From: Flavobacteriales bacterium UBA7519
GTDB lineage: Bacteria; Bacteroidota; Bacteroidia; Flavobacteriales; Weeksellaceae
DNA length: 35,296 bases
NCBI GenBank assembly: GCA_002476905.1
Contig: DLND01000142.1
Span: 22,133-57,428, forward strand
Direction: 5' to 3'
The notes below the pieces were generated by a model that saw only the letters and a program-made list of their open reading frames with translations, was not told the DNA's origin and made no database searches. Shown here piece after piece: positions 7,741-15,717 of this stretch. The position numbers and the translations under genes were made by a program. The first letter of the stretch is position 1. Each line of letters begins with the position of its first letter.

Positions 7741-7825
7741 CCTAAGCTTTAGCGGCTTTGTATTTCTTTAAATTTTTTTCAAACAATCAAAGAAAATCTT
7801 TGTTTAACCTTGCGATAAAAATTTA
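7741..7825. repeat. Inverted-repeat arm, sufB side of the GxxExxY cassette
   Basis: Partner of 7186-7266. Its reverse complement begins TAAATTTTTATCGCAAGG, continues ACAAAGATTTT, and ends CAAAGCCGCTAAAGCTTA. The outermost three bases are the TAA stop codon of sufB, so the arm abuts, and supplies, the end of that gene. No target-site duplication is obvious outside the two arms. Confidence 0.7.
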
Positions 7826-9271
7826 TCCAACTGAACCTTCCAGAGAAATCTCCAACAACTTTTGAGCTTCAATGGCAAATTCCATAGGAAGTTTATTCAA
7901 AACTTCTTTACTGAATCCATTCACAATCAAAGCGATTGCTCTTTCTGTATCAATTCCTCTTTGGTTACAATAGAAAATCTGGTCTTCTCCGATTTTTGAA
8001 GTCGTGGCTTCGTGTTCCAATTGTGCAGTCGGGTCTTTGATTTCGATGTAAGGGAAAGTGTGTGCGCCACATTCATTACCCATTAGCAAAGAATCACATT
8101 GAGAAAAGTTTCTCGCTCCTTTTGCAGTTGGCATTACTTTTACCAGTCCACGATAAGAATTATTAGATTTTCCCGCGGAGATACCTTTAGAAATAATGGT
8201 TGACCTAGTATTCTTTCCGATGTGAATCATCTTAGTTCCTGTATCTGCATACTGATGCATATTGGTAACCGCAATTGAGTAAAATTCACCAATTGAGTTA
8301 TCACCTTTCAAGATACAAGATGGATATTTCCAAGTTACAGCAGAACCTGTTTCAACCTGAGTCCAAGAGATTTTTGCATTTCTCTCGCAAAGACCTCTTT
8401 TAGTTACAAAATTGAAAACACCTCCTTTTCCTTCTTCATCACCAGGATACCAGTTTTGAACTGTAGAATATTTGATTTCAGCATCGTTCATTGCGATTAA
8501 TTCTACAACTGCAGCGTGAAGCTGGTTCTCATCTCTTGACGGCGCAGTACAACCTTCAAGATAAGAAACGTAACTTCCTTCGTCAGCAATGACCAAAGTT
8601 CTCTCGAACTGACCAGTTCCAGACTGATTGATACGGAAATAAGTTGACAGTTCCATTGGACACCGTACACCTTTTGGAATGTAGCAGAAACTTCCGTCAG
8701 AGAAAACTGCGGAGTTAAGAGCTGCGTAAAAATTATCGCCTCTTGGAACTACTTTTCCAAGATATTGTTTTACCAAATCCGGATGTTCTTTGATAGCTTC
8801 GGAAATTGAGCAGAAGATAATGCCTTTTTCTTTTAAAGTTTCTTGAAAAGTTGTTTTAACTGAAACAGAATCTACAACAATATCAACCGCAACGTTAGCT
8901 AATCTTTTTTGTTCCTCAATATTGATTCCCAATTTTGCGAAAGTCTTCAACAATTCTGGGTCAACTTCGTCAAGACTTGCCAATTCTGGCTTAGCCTTCG
9001 GAGCTGCATAATATCTGATGGCCTGAAAGTCAGGTTTTTGATACTTGATATTCGCCCAATCAGGCTCTTCCATTTTTTGCCAGATTCGGAAAGATTCCAA
9101 ACGCCATTCCGTCATCCATTCCGGCTCTTCTTTCTTTTCAGAAATTGCTCGGATGATATCCTCATTCAGACCAATCGGGAAATCTTCATACTCAATATCC
9201 GTTTCGAATCCAAACTCGTACTTTTTATTTTCTAAATCGACGCGTAAATCGTCTTCGGTATATTTAGACAT
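7823..9271 (-). CDS. sufB: Fe-S cluster assembly scaffold subunit SufB
   Basis: 482 residues, the usual SufB length. The C-terminal core is highly conserved: [12 protein letters not shown] with C401 at the position of E. coli Cys405, followed by [21 protein letters not shown]. SufB is the main scaffold of the SufBC2D complex and accepts sulfur for nascent clusters. The gene starts 5 bases after the sufA-like stop, so the two are surely co-transcribed. Its stop codon lies in the left arm of the inverted repeat that carries the GxxExxY gene. The last residues (EISLEGSVG) read naturally, so the coding part appears undamaged. Confidence 0.96.
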   Translation of the reverse strand: MSKYTEDDLRVDLENKKYEFGFETDIEYEDFPIGLNEDIIRAISEKKEEPEWMTEWRLESFRIWQKMEEPDWANIKYQKPDFQAIRYYAAPKAKPELASLDEVDPELLKTFAKLGINIEEQKRLANVAVDIVVDSVSVKTTFQETLKEKGIIFCSISEAIKEHPDLVKQYLGKVVPRGDNFYAALNSAVFSDGSFCYIPKGVRCPMELSTYFRINQSGTGQFERTLVIADEGSYVSYLEGCTAPSRDENQLHAAVVELIAMNDAEIKYSTVQNWYPGDEEGKGGVFNFVTKRGLCERNAKISWTQVETGSAVTWKYPSCILKGDNSIGEFYSIAVTNMHQYADTGTKMIHIGKNTRSTIISKGISAGKSNNSYRGLVKVMPTAKGARNFSQCDSLLMGNECGAHTFPYIEIKDPTAQLEHEATTSKIGEDQIFYCNQRGIDTERAIALIVNGFSKEVLNKLPMEFAIEAQKLLEISLEGSVG

Positions 9272-9276
9272 AATTT

Positions 9277-9606
9277 TTATAAACTAAAACTTTCTCCACA
9301 ACCGCAGGTTCTTGCAGCATTTGGGTTATTAAAAACAAAACCTTTTCCATTCAATCCTCCGGAATATTCTAAAGTGGTTCCTGCAAGATAAAGGATTGAT
9401 TTTTTGTCAATAATGACTCTTACACCGTTATCTTCAAAGATTTGGTCGGTTTCATTTTTTACATTATCAAACTTCAAGACGTATTCTAGTCCGGAACATC
9501 CGCCACTTTTTACGCCCACTCTTATATAGTCAGTCTCAGGGTTGAAGCCTTCTTCAGTCATCAACTGAGCTGCTTTGGATTTTGCCTGATCGCTTACTTT
9601 TATCAT
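9277..9606 (-). CDS. sufA: HesB/IscA/SufA-type Fe-S carrier
   Basis: 109 residues with the three conserved cysteines of A-type carriers: C37 in SGGCSGLEY and C101/C103 in [10 protein letters not shown]-type proteins receive Fe-S clusters from the SufBCD scaffold and pass them to client enzymes. The gene is first in the suf operon, directly behind a strong promoter, and sufB follows after 5 bases. The symbol follows the operon context; by sequence alone IscA, SufA and ErpA are hard to separate. The start is clear, as no in-frame ATG lies upstream before the promoter region. Confidence 0.92.
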   Translation of the reverse strand: MIKVSDQAKSKAAQLMTEEGFNPETDYIRVGVKSGGCSGLEYVLKFDNVKNETDQIFEDNGVRVIIDKKSILYLAGTTLEYSGGLNGKGFVFNNPNAARTCGCGESFSL

Positions 9607-9617
9607 TGTTTTTATTT

Positions 9618-9633
9618 AGACTGATTTTAGTCT
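9618..9633. promoter_or_regulatory. Palindrome at the predicted suf transcription start
   Basis: AGACTGATTTTAGTCT contains the perfect arms AGACT and AGTCT around a 6-base centre. It lies just downstream of the -7 element of the suf promoter, over the expected start point, a usual place for a repressor to bind. Which regulator would bind is not shown by the sequence. Confidence 0.4.
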
Positions 9634-9634
9634 A

Positions 9635-9665
9635 CAAAAGTACGAACTAATTTCCGCATTCTCAA
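9635..9665 (-). promoter_or_regulatory. Promoter of the suf operon
   Basis: On the minus strand, TTG (9665-9663) is followed after 20 bases by TACTTTTG (9642-9635), matching the Bacteroidota pattern TTG-N(17-23)-TAnnTTTG. The predicted start point is near 9628, about 20 bases ahead of the sufA ATG. Confidence 0.7.
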
Positions 9666-9791
9666 ATCGACAGCATCTATTTTGCTGATTTTAGAATTAC
9701 GAACTTATTCTATTGATATTGAAATTCAATCAGTTGATGTTAATGAATTTATAAATTTTACAAGATAGTGATATTTCCGTTTGATTAAAAT

Positions 9792-9799
9792 TAACTTTG
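9792..9799 (+). promoter_or_regulatory. Promoter-like -7 element for the GLPGLI gene
   Basis: TAACTTTG fits TAnnTTTG fully and lies 52 bases upstream of the ATG. No TTG is present at the normal -33 distance, so this is a partial match. Confidence 0.4.
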
Positions 9800-9851
9800 T
9801 TCGATTTTATTAATCAAAAAATAATAACTGATTTGCAAATAATAAATTAAT

Positions 9852-10670
9852 ATGAAATTTTTAAAACTATTAGCTTTCATTTCGATGCCGTTTCTAATGG
9901 CGCAGCAAGGCACAAGGTTTATTTACCAGGTTTCTATGACGCTGGATTCTACCAATGCAGAAAAGAAAACCGAACTTGCATATCTGGATTCAGATGGCAA
10001 AAAATCTTTTTTTTACGCAGAAAATAATTTGAAGAGAGATTCTATAATGGATAGAATGCGTACCACAAGAAATTTTGACAGAACGCAAATGCAGAATCTG
10101 AGAAGCAATATTAACTTCACCATCGAAAAGGATTTGTCCAATCAAAGCTTGGTATATAAATCCAGAATCGGAAGAGATCAATATTCTTATAAAGAAAACC
10201 CATCTTTAAGTTGGAAAATCTTACCAGAAACTGTAAAGATAGGGGATTTTAAAACGCAGAAAGCAGAAACGACTTTCGGCGGAAGAACTTGGTACGCCTG
10301 GTTTACTCCAGAAATTCCTTTGCAGGATGGACCGTATAAATTTTCTGGTCTGCCGGGACTGATAGTGAAAGTTCAGGACTCGAAAGGCGATTATTCTTTT
10401 GACCTGATGCAAACTAAAAAAATCGCTGATGTCCAACAACCACAGGTCAGAGGTCAGTTCATCAATATCCCAAAAAATAAATATATGGATATGGAGAAAA
10501 AATTCCAGAAGGATCCGGCAAGTTTCATCTCTGCGCAGCGAAATTCTGGAGGTGCGCCAGGAGATCCGGGTGGTAATCGTCCGGGAATGGATCCAAAGCA
10601 GATGCAGGAAATGCAGAAAAGAATGGAAGCCGAAATTAAAAGTCGGAATAATCCGATTGAATTAAAATAA
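9852..10670 (+). CDS. GLPGLI family secreted protein
   Basis: 272 residues with an N-terminal signal peptide (MKFLKLLAFISMPFLMA, then QQG). The family motif GLPGLI is present exactly at 166-171, within FSGLPGLIVKVQDS. GLPGLI proteins are found almost only in Bacteroidota, are exported, and have no established function; some are encoded next to TonB-dependent receptors, but none is present here. The C-terminal ~45 residues are unusually rich in Gly, Pro, Met and Gln (SGGAPGDPGGNRPGMDPKQ) and are probably disordered. The gene is transcribed alone, divergent from the suf operon, and ends at a two-way terminator. Confidence 0.9.
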   Translation: MKFLKLLAFISMPFLMAQQGTRFIYQVSMTLDSTNAEKKTELAYLDSDGKKSFFYAENNLKRDSIMDRMRTTRNFDRTQMQNLRSNINFTIEKDLSNQSLVYKSRIGRDQYSYKENPSLSWKILPETVKIGDFKTQKAETTFGGRTWYAWFTPEIPLQDGPYKFSGLPGLIVKVQDSKGDYSFDLMQTKKIADVQQPQVRGQFINIPKNKYMDMEKKFQKDPASFISAQRNSGGAPGDPGGNRPGMDPKQMQEMQKRMEAEIKSRNNPIELK

Positions 10671-10696
10671 AAAATGTCCCGAGTTTGGGACATTTT
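10671..10696. terminator. Bidirectional terminator
   Basis: A perfect 10-bp stem, AAAATGTCCC (10671-10680) with GGGACATTTT (10687-10696), and a 6-base loop sit exactly between two convergent stop codons (10670 on plus, 10700 on minus). The A/T ends of the stem give a short U-run in either direction. Confidence 0.8.
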
Positions 10697-10699
10697 CAT

Positions 10700-12472
10700 T
10701 TATGCTTTTCTAATTGCCTTGATTTCTTCAATTTTTTCCTTGAAATAATCCTTTTTGTGAGGATGTTTTTCGGAGAGTATTTCGAAAGCTTTTATGGCTT
10801 TGGAATAAAGCTTCTGCTCAGCATAGAGTCTTGCCAGTGTTTCTGTCATCAGGTGTGAAATGTCATCCTTTTTCTCCTTGATAATAAAACTACTTTCCTC
10901 TTTTAACTGAGAAATTCTTGGATTATTTTCGATGAAATTGTCAATGATTTTTTCTTTAGCCTTTGCTGTATTTTCTTCTGCTTTTGGTCGGTCAATTTTC
11001 AGCCAGCTTTGCCAAGTATTGATGAAAGTTCCAACATTACTTTCAGTTTGTAGTTCAACTTGTTGTGCTGGGATCTCGGGCTGAAGTTCCTGTTTTTCCT
11101 CAATTTTAGAGACTTCATTTCCAAAAAAAGATACATTGAAAACAGGCCTTTCTGTTTCCGGAATTAATTTCTCTTCCGCAACTTCTTTTTTGTTTTCATT
11201 TTTGTCAGCAGGTTCAGCAGGTTCAGGCGATGGTTGTGTTTCTTGATCGATAAAATTTTTATCAGCTTTTTTAGATTCTGATTCAGGTTGTTTTCCGATT
11301 AATGCATCTGGGATATGCGCATCGAAAACCATTGGTTTCCACTCTGTTTCATTCGAAATAGGCTCAATTATATCTGGCACGCTGTCATCAGAGAATTCAT
11401 TAGCAACTTCAAAATTCTTAGTTACTTCAAAACTGACCTCATTTTCAGAATTTTTATGATGTTCAACATCAGAATCGGTGGTTGTTTTTTCTATTTCTGT
11501 AATTTGAAAAGCTTGCGTATTCTCAAAGCTAATGGAATTTTCATTTTCGATTTCCAATTCTTTTTCCGCTAACTGTTCAGCAAAAAATGTCTTTTTTTCT
11601 GTTTCGAAATTTATATTTTCACTCTTCGAATCTACAACTTTTGGAGATTGGATATTTTGTTTTTTAGGCGGATTGAGATAATCCAAGTGATTTTTCGGAA
11701 CAGAAAATTTCACTTCAGGAAGAAAATCCTGAATGCCACTAAAACTGATGTCTTTAGAAGAAACTTCAGGCTCAGATTCTTGTTTTCCAGCAATATTCTC
11801 AACTTTAGTTTCTTGTAAAGTTAAAATGTCTTCAATATGTTTCGGTTCAGAAATCGACTCTTCCGAAGGATTTTCATCGATGATGATTTGAGTATTAACA
11901 GTTTTAGTTTCCTCTACTAGAACCAGTTGCCCGGATTCTTTCGAGGCATCCAAATCAACTTCCGAAGATTTTTCTTCCAAGAAATTTTCCTCGCCATCAA
12001 AAAGTAATCGGTTTTTTTCTCCGTTAACCAAAATAAAATCCGCCGTCAGTAATTCTTCCTTTTCAATGATTTTATCTACATCAAATTTATTCAGTACAGA
12101 ACTGTTATCCGTATTTTCGATTTCAGCAATCAGTTCTGGAGCAGCAGGTTTTGAATCTTCAGTTTTGGATTGCTCATTGATTTGATTATCAGTGTTTTCC
12201 TGTTCAATGGTTGAAGCGGGAAGAAGCGCTTTATTTGTAATTTTATCTGAGTTAAGGAATTGATAAAGAATCTTTTTGTCTGTTGTATATGCTGCAGTTC
12301 TGGACAGATTTTCTTTGTAGTTTTCTGGTTTATACAGATTGATTCCGTAGAGATAAAGTGCTCTTATACTCTGTGCATAAGGCATCTGAGCTGACTCCGA
12401 CTCCAGGATTCCAAGATCCGCTTCGGTTATGATCTGCGGATTTTTTATTAATTCTAAAACTCTAGCATTCAT
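10700..12472 (-). CDS. Large acidic protein with C-terminal TPR-like repeat
   Basis: 590 residues in three parts. Residues ~1-85 form a helical N-terminal domain (EADLGILESESAQMPYAQSIRALYLYGINLY). A long middle of ~400 residues is very rich in Glu, Ser, Lys and Asn and probably disordered. The C-terminal ~100 residues contain a TPR-like helix pair (LYAEQKLYSKAIKAFEILSEKHP). There is no signal peptide or membrane span, so it is probably cytoplasmic. It follows lptE by 4 bases on the same strand, so it should share that transcript. I do not recognise a characterised family; a scaffold or adaptor role is only a guess from the architecture. The frame is intact throughout. Confidence 0.85.
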   Translation of the reverse strand: MNARVLELIKNPQIITEADLGILESESAQMPYAQSIRALYLYGINLYKPENYKENLSRTAAYTTDKKILYQFLNSDKITNKALLPASTIEQENTDNQINEQSKTEDSKPAAPELIAEIENTDNSSVLNKFDVDKIIEKEELLTADFILVNGEKNRLLFDGEENFLEEKSSEVDLDASKESGQLVLVEETKTVNTQIIIDENPSEESISEPKHIEDILTLQETKVENIAGKQESEPEVSSKDISFSGIQDFLPEVKFSVPKNHLDYLNPPKKQNIQSPKVVDSKSENINFETEKKTFFAEQLAEKELEIENENSISFENTQAFQITEIEKTTTDSDVEHHKNSENEVSFEVTKNFEVANEFSDDSVPDIIEPISNETEWKPMVFDAHIPDALIGKQPESESKKADKNFIDQETQPSPEPAEPADKNENKKEVAEEKLIPETERPVFNVSFFGNEVSKIEEKQELQPEIPAQQVELQTESNVGTFINTWQSWLKIDRPKAEENTAKAKEKIIDNFIENNPRISQLKEESSFIIKEKKDDISHLMTETLARLYAEQKLYSKAIKAFEILSEKHPHKKDYFKEKIEEIKAIRKA

Positions 12473-12476
12473 TATC

Positions 12477-13031
12477 TTACCAATTGGCTACAATGTCGTT
12501 AAAAATTTTGTTAATGATCCTTTCGTTTACAATTTTTACCTGAGCAGTTTCAATGCTATTAAGATCCAGATCACTGTTGAAAACCGCTTCATCACTATAT
12601 GTTTTGTCAAAACTCAGTTTTGGGTCAATATTATTTTCGTAATGCACTTTAACGGTAATTGTTAGTTTGTTTTGCTGAGCCTGAACAATGTTTCCGGTGT
12701 TTGTAGTAGTCGCGGCTCCAACACTAGTTGGCGTGATATTATAATCTGTGATTTCACCTTCAATCAAAAGGTCAGGTTTATCAACAGCACCTTTTAAAGT
12801 TGTTCTCTGAAGGAAACGGTTTTGCAAGGCTACCGTAAAATCCTGACTCAGGCTCGGGAGGTTGTTGGCTGCATTATTTGGAAAAGTATTGATTTTCACA
12901 GTTTTCATTTCAGGACTCAATGATGAGCCTGAAAAATTGTAACAATTCGTAAGAATAAGTAAAAGTGAGAAAAGAGAAAAAATTACAATTCTTTTCTGAA
13001 TTCTTGCTTTTGACTTCTGACTTCTGACCAT
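12477..13031 (-). CDS. lptE: LptE-like lipopolysaccharide assembly lipoprotein
   Basis: 184 residues. After a basic N-terminus comes a hydrophobic helix ending LILTNC, a lipobox with the lipidated cysteine at 30, so the mature protein should be an outer-membrane lipoprotein. The body starts CYNFSGSSLSPEMKTVKINTF and continues QDFTVALQNRFLQRTTL, the typical LptE opening in Bacteroidota. LptE plugs the LptD barrel that inserts lipopolysaccharide. The start codon follows the stop of the sigma-54 activator with no gap (TAA then ATG), and the acidic TPR gene follows after 4 bases. The first ~12 residues (MVRSQKSKARIQ) are long for a signal peptide, but no later ATG precedes the hydrophobic helix. 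Confidence 0.85.
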   Translation of the reverse strand: MVRSQKSKARIQKRIVIFSLFSLLLILTNCYNFSGSSLSPEMKTVKINTFPNNAANNLPSLSQDFTVALQNRFLQRTTLKGAVDKPDLLIEGEITDYNITPTSVGAATTTNTGNIVQAQQNKLTITVKVHYENNIDPKLSFDKTYSDEAVFNSDLDLNSIETAQVKIVNERIINKIFNDIVANW

Positions 13032-14315
13032 TTAATCTTCTAAATTATATTGTTTTATTTTTCTGTAAAGCGTTCGCTGAGAAATCCCCAGTTCATCTGC
13101 TGCTTTGTTTCTTCTGCCTTTGTGTTTTTCCAAAGCTTTGATAATCAGATCTTTTTCATTATTCTGAAGCGATAAAGATTCAGGCTTTGCTTCTTCTATT
13201 TCAATATCTTCTACATCGTTAAAGTGGTGATCATCTTCTGAAACGATAGTGGGATGATGCACCTCATTCTGATTATTATTTTCAAAATAAAGTAAAGAAT
13301 TCGGGTTAGATGTCTGCGCTTCCGGTGTATAGATCCTACTGATTAGATTTTTTTCCTGAGAACTCAAATCTGCATTACCTCTGTTCTTAATGAGCTCCGA
13401 AGTTAAGGATTTTAAATCATTAATGTCATTTCGCATATCGAAAAGGATTTTATACATAATCTCTCTTTCCGAACCAAAGTCAGAGCCGGAATTACCACTG
13501 TTGCTTTTTTGTACAACAACCGGAAGATTTGAATTCATCGGTATATATTCTGCTAACTTTACCGAATTGATTTCTCTGTTCTGCTCCACAACTGTCATTT
13601 GTTCCACCAAATTTCGAAGTTGACGAACGTTTCCTGGGAACGCATAATTTTCGAGATAAGCAACTGCATCGTCTGTCAACTTGAGTTCTTGCATTCTGTA
13701 TTTCTCAGCAAAATCAATCGCAAACTTTCTGAATAACAAATGGATATCGCCCTTTCTTTCCCGCAAAGCCGGCATATCAATCTGAACCGTATTCAGTCGG
13801 TAATACAAATCCTCTCGGAAACGTCCATCGGTAATAGCTTTCATCATATTGACATTGGTTGCAGTTACGATTCTGACATTGGTTTTCTGAACCTGGGAAG
13901 AACCGACTTTCATAAATTCTCCACTTTCCAAAACTCTCAAAAGACGAACCTGCGTTTGCAAAGGCAATTCACCGACTTCATCCAGAAAAATTGTTCCACC
14001 ATCTGCGACTTCAAAATAACCTTTTCGGGTAGATGTCGCACCTGTAAACGCTCCTTTTTCGTGACCGAAAAGTTCAGAATCAATCGTTCCTTCCGGGATT
14101 GCGCCACAATTGACCACAATGTAGGGCTGATGTTTTCTTTTGGATTCTGAGTGGATGATTTTTGGGATAAATTCTTTCCCAACACCACTTTCCCCAATGA
14201 CGAGTACGGAAATATCCGTTGGCGCCACCTGAATCGATTTTTCCAAAGCACGATTAAGTGCAGGGAAATTTCCGATGATGCCGAAGCGGTTTTTTATAGA
14301 TTGTAAGTCTGCCAT
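13032..14315 (-). CDS. Sigma-54-dependent transcriptional activator without receiver domain
   Basis: 427 residues. An AAA+ domain starts almost at the N-terminus: Walker A GESGVGKE (41-48), the sigma-54 contact loop GAFTGA (88-93), Walker B GTIFLDEVGEL (D112/E113), and an arginine-rich FREDLYYRLN segment. A ~100-residue polar linker follows, then a Fis-type helix-turn-helix at the C-terminus (NKAADELGISQRTLYRKIKQY). There is no response-regulator, GAF or PAS domain, so activity must be controlled by level, by a partner or by the linker. It directly abuts lptE. The order activator-lptE-TPR gene recurs in my memory of flavobacterial genomes, which hints at an envelope-related role, but its target promoters are unknown. 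Confidence 0.92.
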   Translation of the reverse strand: MADLQSIKNRFGIIGNFPALNRALEKSIQVAPTDISVLVIGESGVGKEFIPKIIHSESKRKHQPYIVVNCGAIPEGTIDSELFGHEKGAFTGATSTRKGYFEVADGGTIFLDEVGELPLQTQVRLLRVLESGEFMKVGSSQVQKTNVRIVTATNVNMMKAITDGRFREDLYYRLNTVQIDMPALRERKGDIHLLFRKFAIDFAEKYRMQELKLTDDAVAYLENYAFPGNVRQLRNLVEQMTVVEQNREINSVKLAEYIPMNSNLPVVVQKSNSGNSGSDFGSEREIMYKILFDMRNDINDLKSLTSELIKNRGNADLSSQEKNLISRIYTPEAQTSNPNSLLYFENNNQNEVHHPTIVSEDDHHFNDVEDIEIEEAKPESLSLQNNEKDLIIKALEKHKGRRNKAADELGISQRTLYRKIKQYNLED

Positions 14316-14390
14316 TGTTTTAATTTTTGTCCGAAGTCCGAAGATGGAAGTCGGAAGATTTTGAATTTGATTTTTTTTTTAATTAAAATT

Positions 14391-15188
14391 TTACAGTTCT
14401 GCAATCTGCTTTCTGTAAACTTTGTTGAAATGGTGCGTGTAGCCTTCCAACATTATTTTGCCTTCGTCATAAGACTTCAAGGCAAGATTTTTCAAATCCA
14501 AATAATCTTTGTTTCTTATTTTGGAAACTTTACTCTTAAAATAAATATTCTCCGCAAAATCGTAAACTTTGCTTTGTTTCTCGAAGTTTTCTAAGGCTTT
14601 GTCGTATTGATTTAATTCAAAATAAGTGACGCCTAATTGATAATGGTCGTAAAGTCCAAAATTGTAATCTTTGGTTTTGAAAAGATTATCCAAAATCTGA
14701 ATCGCTTTTTCTTTCTGATTCAGAGCACTGTAGCAGATTGCTTTTACAACGTATAAGTTGTAGTCTCCATTTTTGGAATGACCAATATTTTCAGGGTAAT
14801 ATTTTTCTAACTCATCAAAATCAGCAATGGCACCTTTATAATCTCTTAGAAACTGATACTTGCACCAAGCACGATATCCTAAATGTTCTTTAGGGTTAAG
14901 TTCAACCGCTTTGTCAATTAATGCTTTCCAAGTAACAAAATCGCCAGTCTTTAAATATGGAACTGATTTTTCAAAATATGCATCATCATAAGTCGGACAA
15001 ATTTCTATGGCTTTGTCAAACGCTAGTTGTGATAAAGAAAGGCCTTGAAACTCGCCTGCCTGATTAGAAATTTCGCACGCTTTCCTGCAATTTTCTTCTG
15101 TGAAAATACTGCAATTGACCTGTGCGGAAATTTGAGAATATACCGCAAGAAAAATTAAGCTAAGGTAATACTTCTGAAACCTTTCCAT
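14391..15188 (-). CDS. Secreted TPR-repeat protein
   Basis: 265 residues with a signal peptide (YYLSLIFLAVYSQISAQ) and then helical repeats. Several TPR units can be read, such as LAFDKAIEICPTYDDAYFEKS, WKALIDKAVELNPKEHLGY and YFELNQYDKALENFEKQSK. Four cysteines near the mature N-terminus (CSIF, CRKAC and a later CPTY) could form disulfides in the periplasm. The start overlaps the end of the TonB-like lipoprotein gene by 29 bases in another frame, so the two are co-transcribed and probably coupled. TPR proteins bind other proteins; the partner here may be the lipoprotein, by inference only. The gap of 75 bases to the sigma-54 gene holds no clear terminator. Confidence 0.85.
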   Translation of the reverse strand: MERFQKYYLSLIFLAVYSQISAQVNCSIFTEENCRKACEISNQAGEFQGLSLSQLAFDKAIEICPTYDDAYFEKSVPYLKTGDFVTWKALIDKAVELNPKEHLGYRAWCKYQFLRDYKGAIADFDELEKYYPENIGHSKNGDYNLYVVKAICYSALNQKEKAIQILDNLFKTKDYNFGLYDHYQLGVTYFELNQYDKALENFEKQSKVYDFAENIYFKSKVSKIRNKDYLDLKNLALKSYDEGKIMLEGYTHHFNKVYRKQIAEL

Positions 15189-15666
15189 CGGTAATTTTGT
15201 AAGTTAAATATTGGTAATAGTCTAATTTTGTTCCTCTACTTTCTTTTGGGAACCAACCGTTTAAAGATTTGGTGAAATTTAAAAGCTTTATAGAAAAATC
15301 TTTATCAAAATTTTCTTCCTGATAATGTTCATTCATCTGCTGAACACGAAATAATCCTGTTTTTCCTTCACAATTGACAACAAATCGAATAGTGATGTAA
15401 CCATTTGTTTTTTTTGAGGAAGTAAAATTTAATTTTTCCAATTCCTCAATGATTGCAATCTTCTCTCCTTTATATTGGTAACCTTTTGAATCATTATAAT
15501 ACTGTATTCCATAATCTTTATCCATACATCTTTTGAATTTTGGATTGTCAATGTTTTTATCAAATACAATATCTCCAATTTGATTTGGATAAACGATTAC
15601 ACTTTTCTCAGACTGACAACTGAAAAGTATTGGTAGTAGTGAGATAGTGTAAAAAAGATTTTTCAT
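15160..15666 (-). CDS. Lipoprotein with TonB C-terminal-like domain
   Basis: 168 residues. The N-terminus MKNLFYTISLLPILFSC is a lipoprotein signal with the lipidated Cys17. The C-terminal half (GYITIRFVVNCEGKTGLFRV, then LNGWFPKESRG and a YYQYLTYKI strand) resembles the beta-alpha-beta fold of TonB C-terminal domains, which occurs in many small Bacteroidota envelope proteins that are not true energy transducers: there is no long Pro-rich linker and no inner-membrane anchor. The gene follows miaB by 51 bases and overlaps the secreted TPR gene. Role unknown. Confidence 0.75.
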   Translation of the reverse strand: MKNLFYTISLLPILFSCQSEKSVIVYPNQIGDIVFDKNIDNPKFKRCMDKDYGIQYYNDSKGYQYKGEKIAIIEELEKLNFTSSKKTNGYITIRFVVNCEGKTGLFRVQQMNEHYQEENFDKDFSIKLLNFTKSLNGWFPKESRGTKLDYYQYLTYKITDGKVSEVLP

Positions 15667-15717
15667 TTTGTTCTTAGCTCTTCAGTATTTTTTAATCAGA
15701 ATTATAAAATTTGAATT

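Noticed and set aside
7186..7825. Insertion sequence with transposase
   Set aside because: The only gene inside the inverted repeats is GxxExxY, which has no DDE or other transposase motif, and no target-site duplication was seen, so it is listed as a cassette only.
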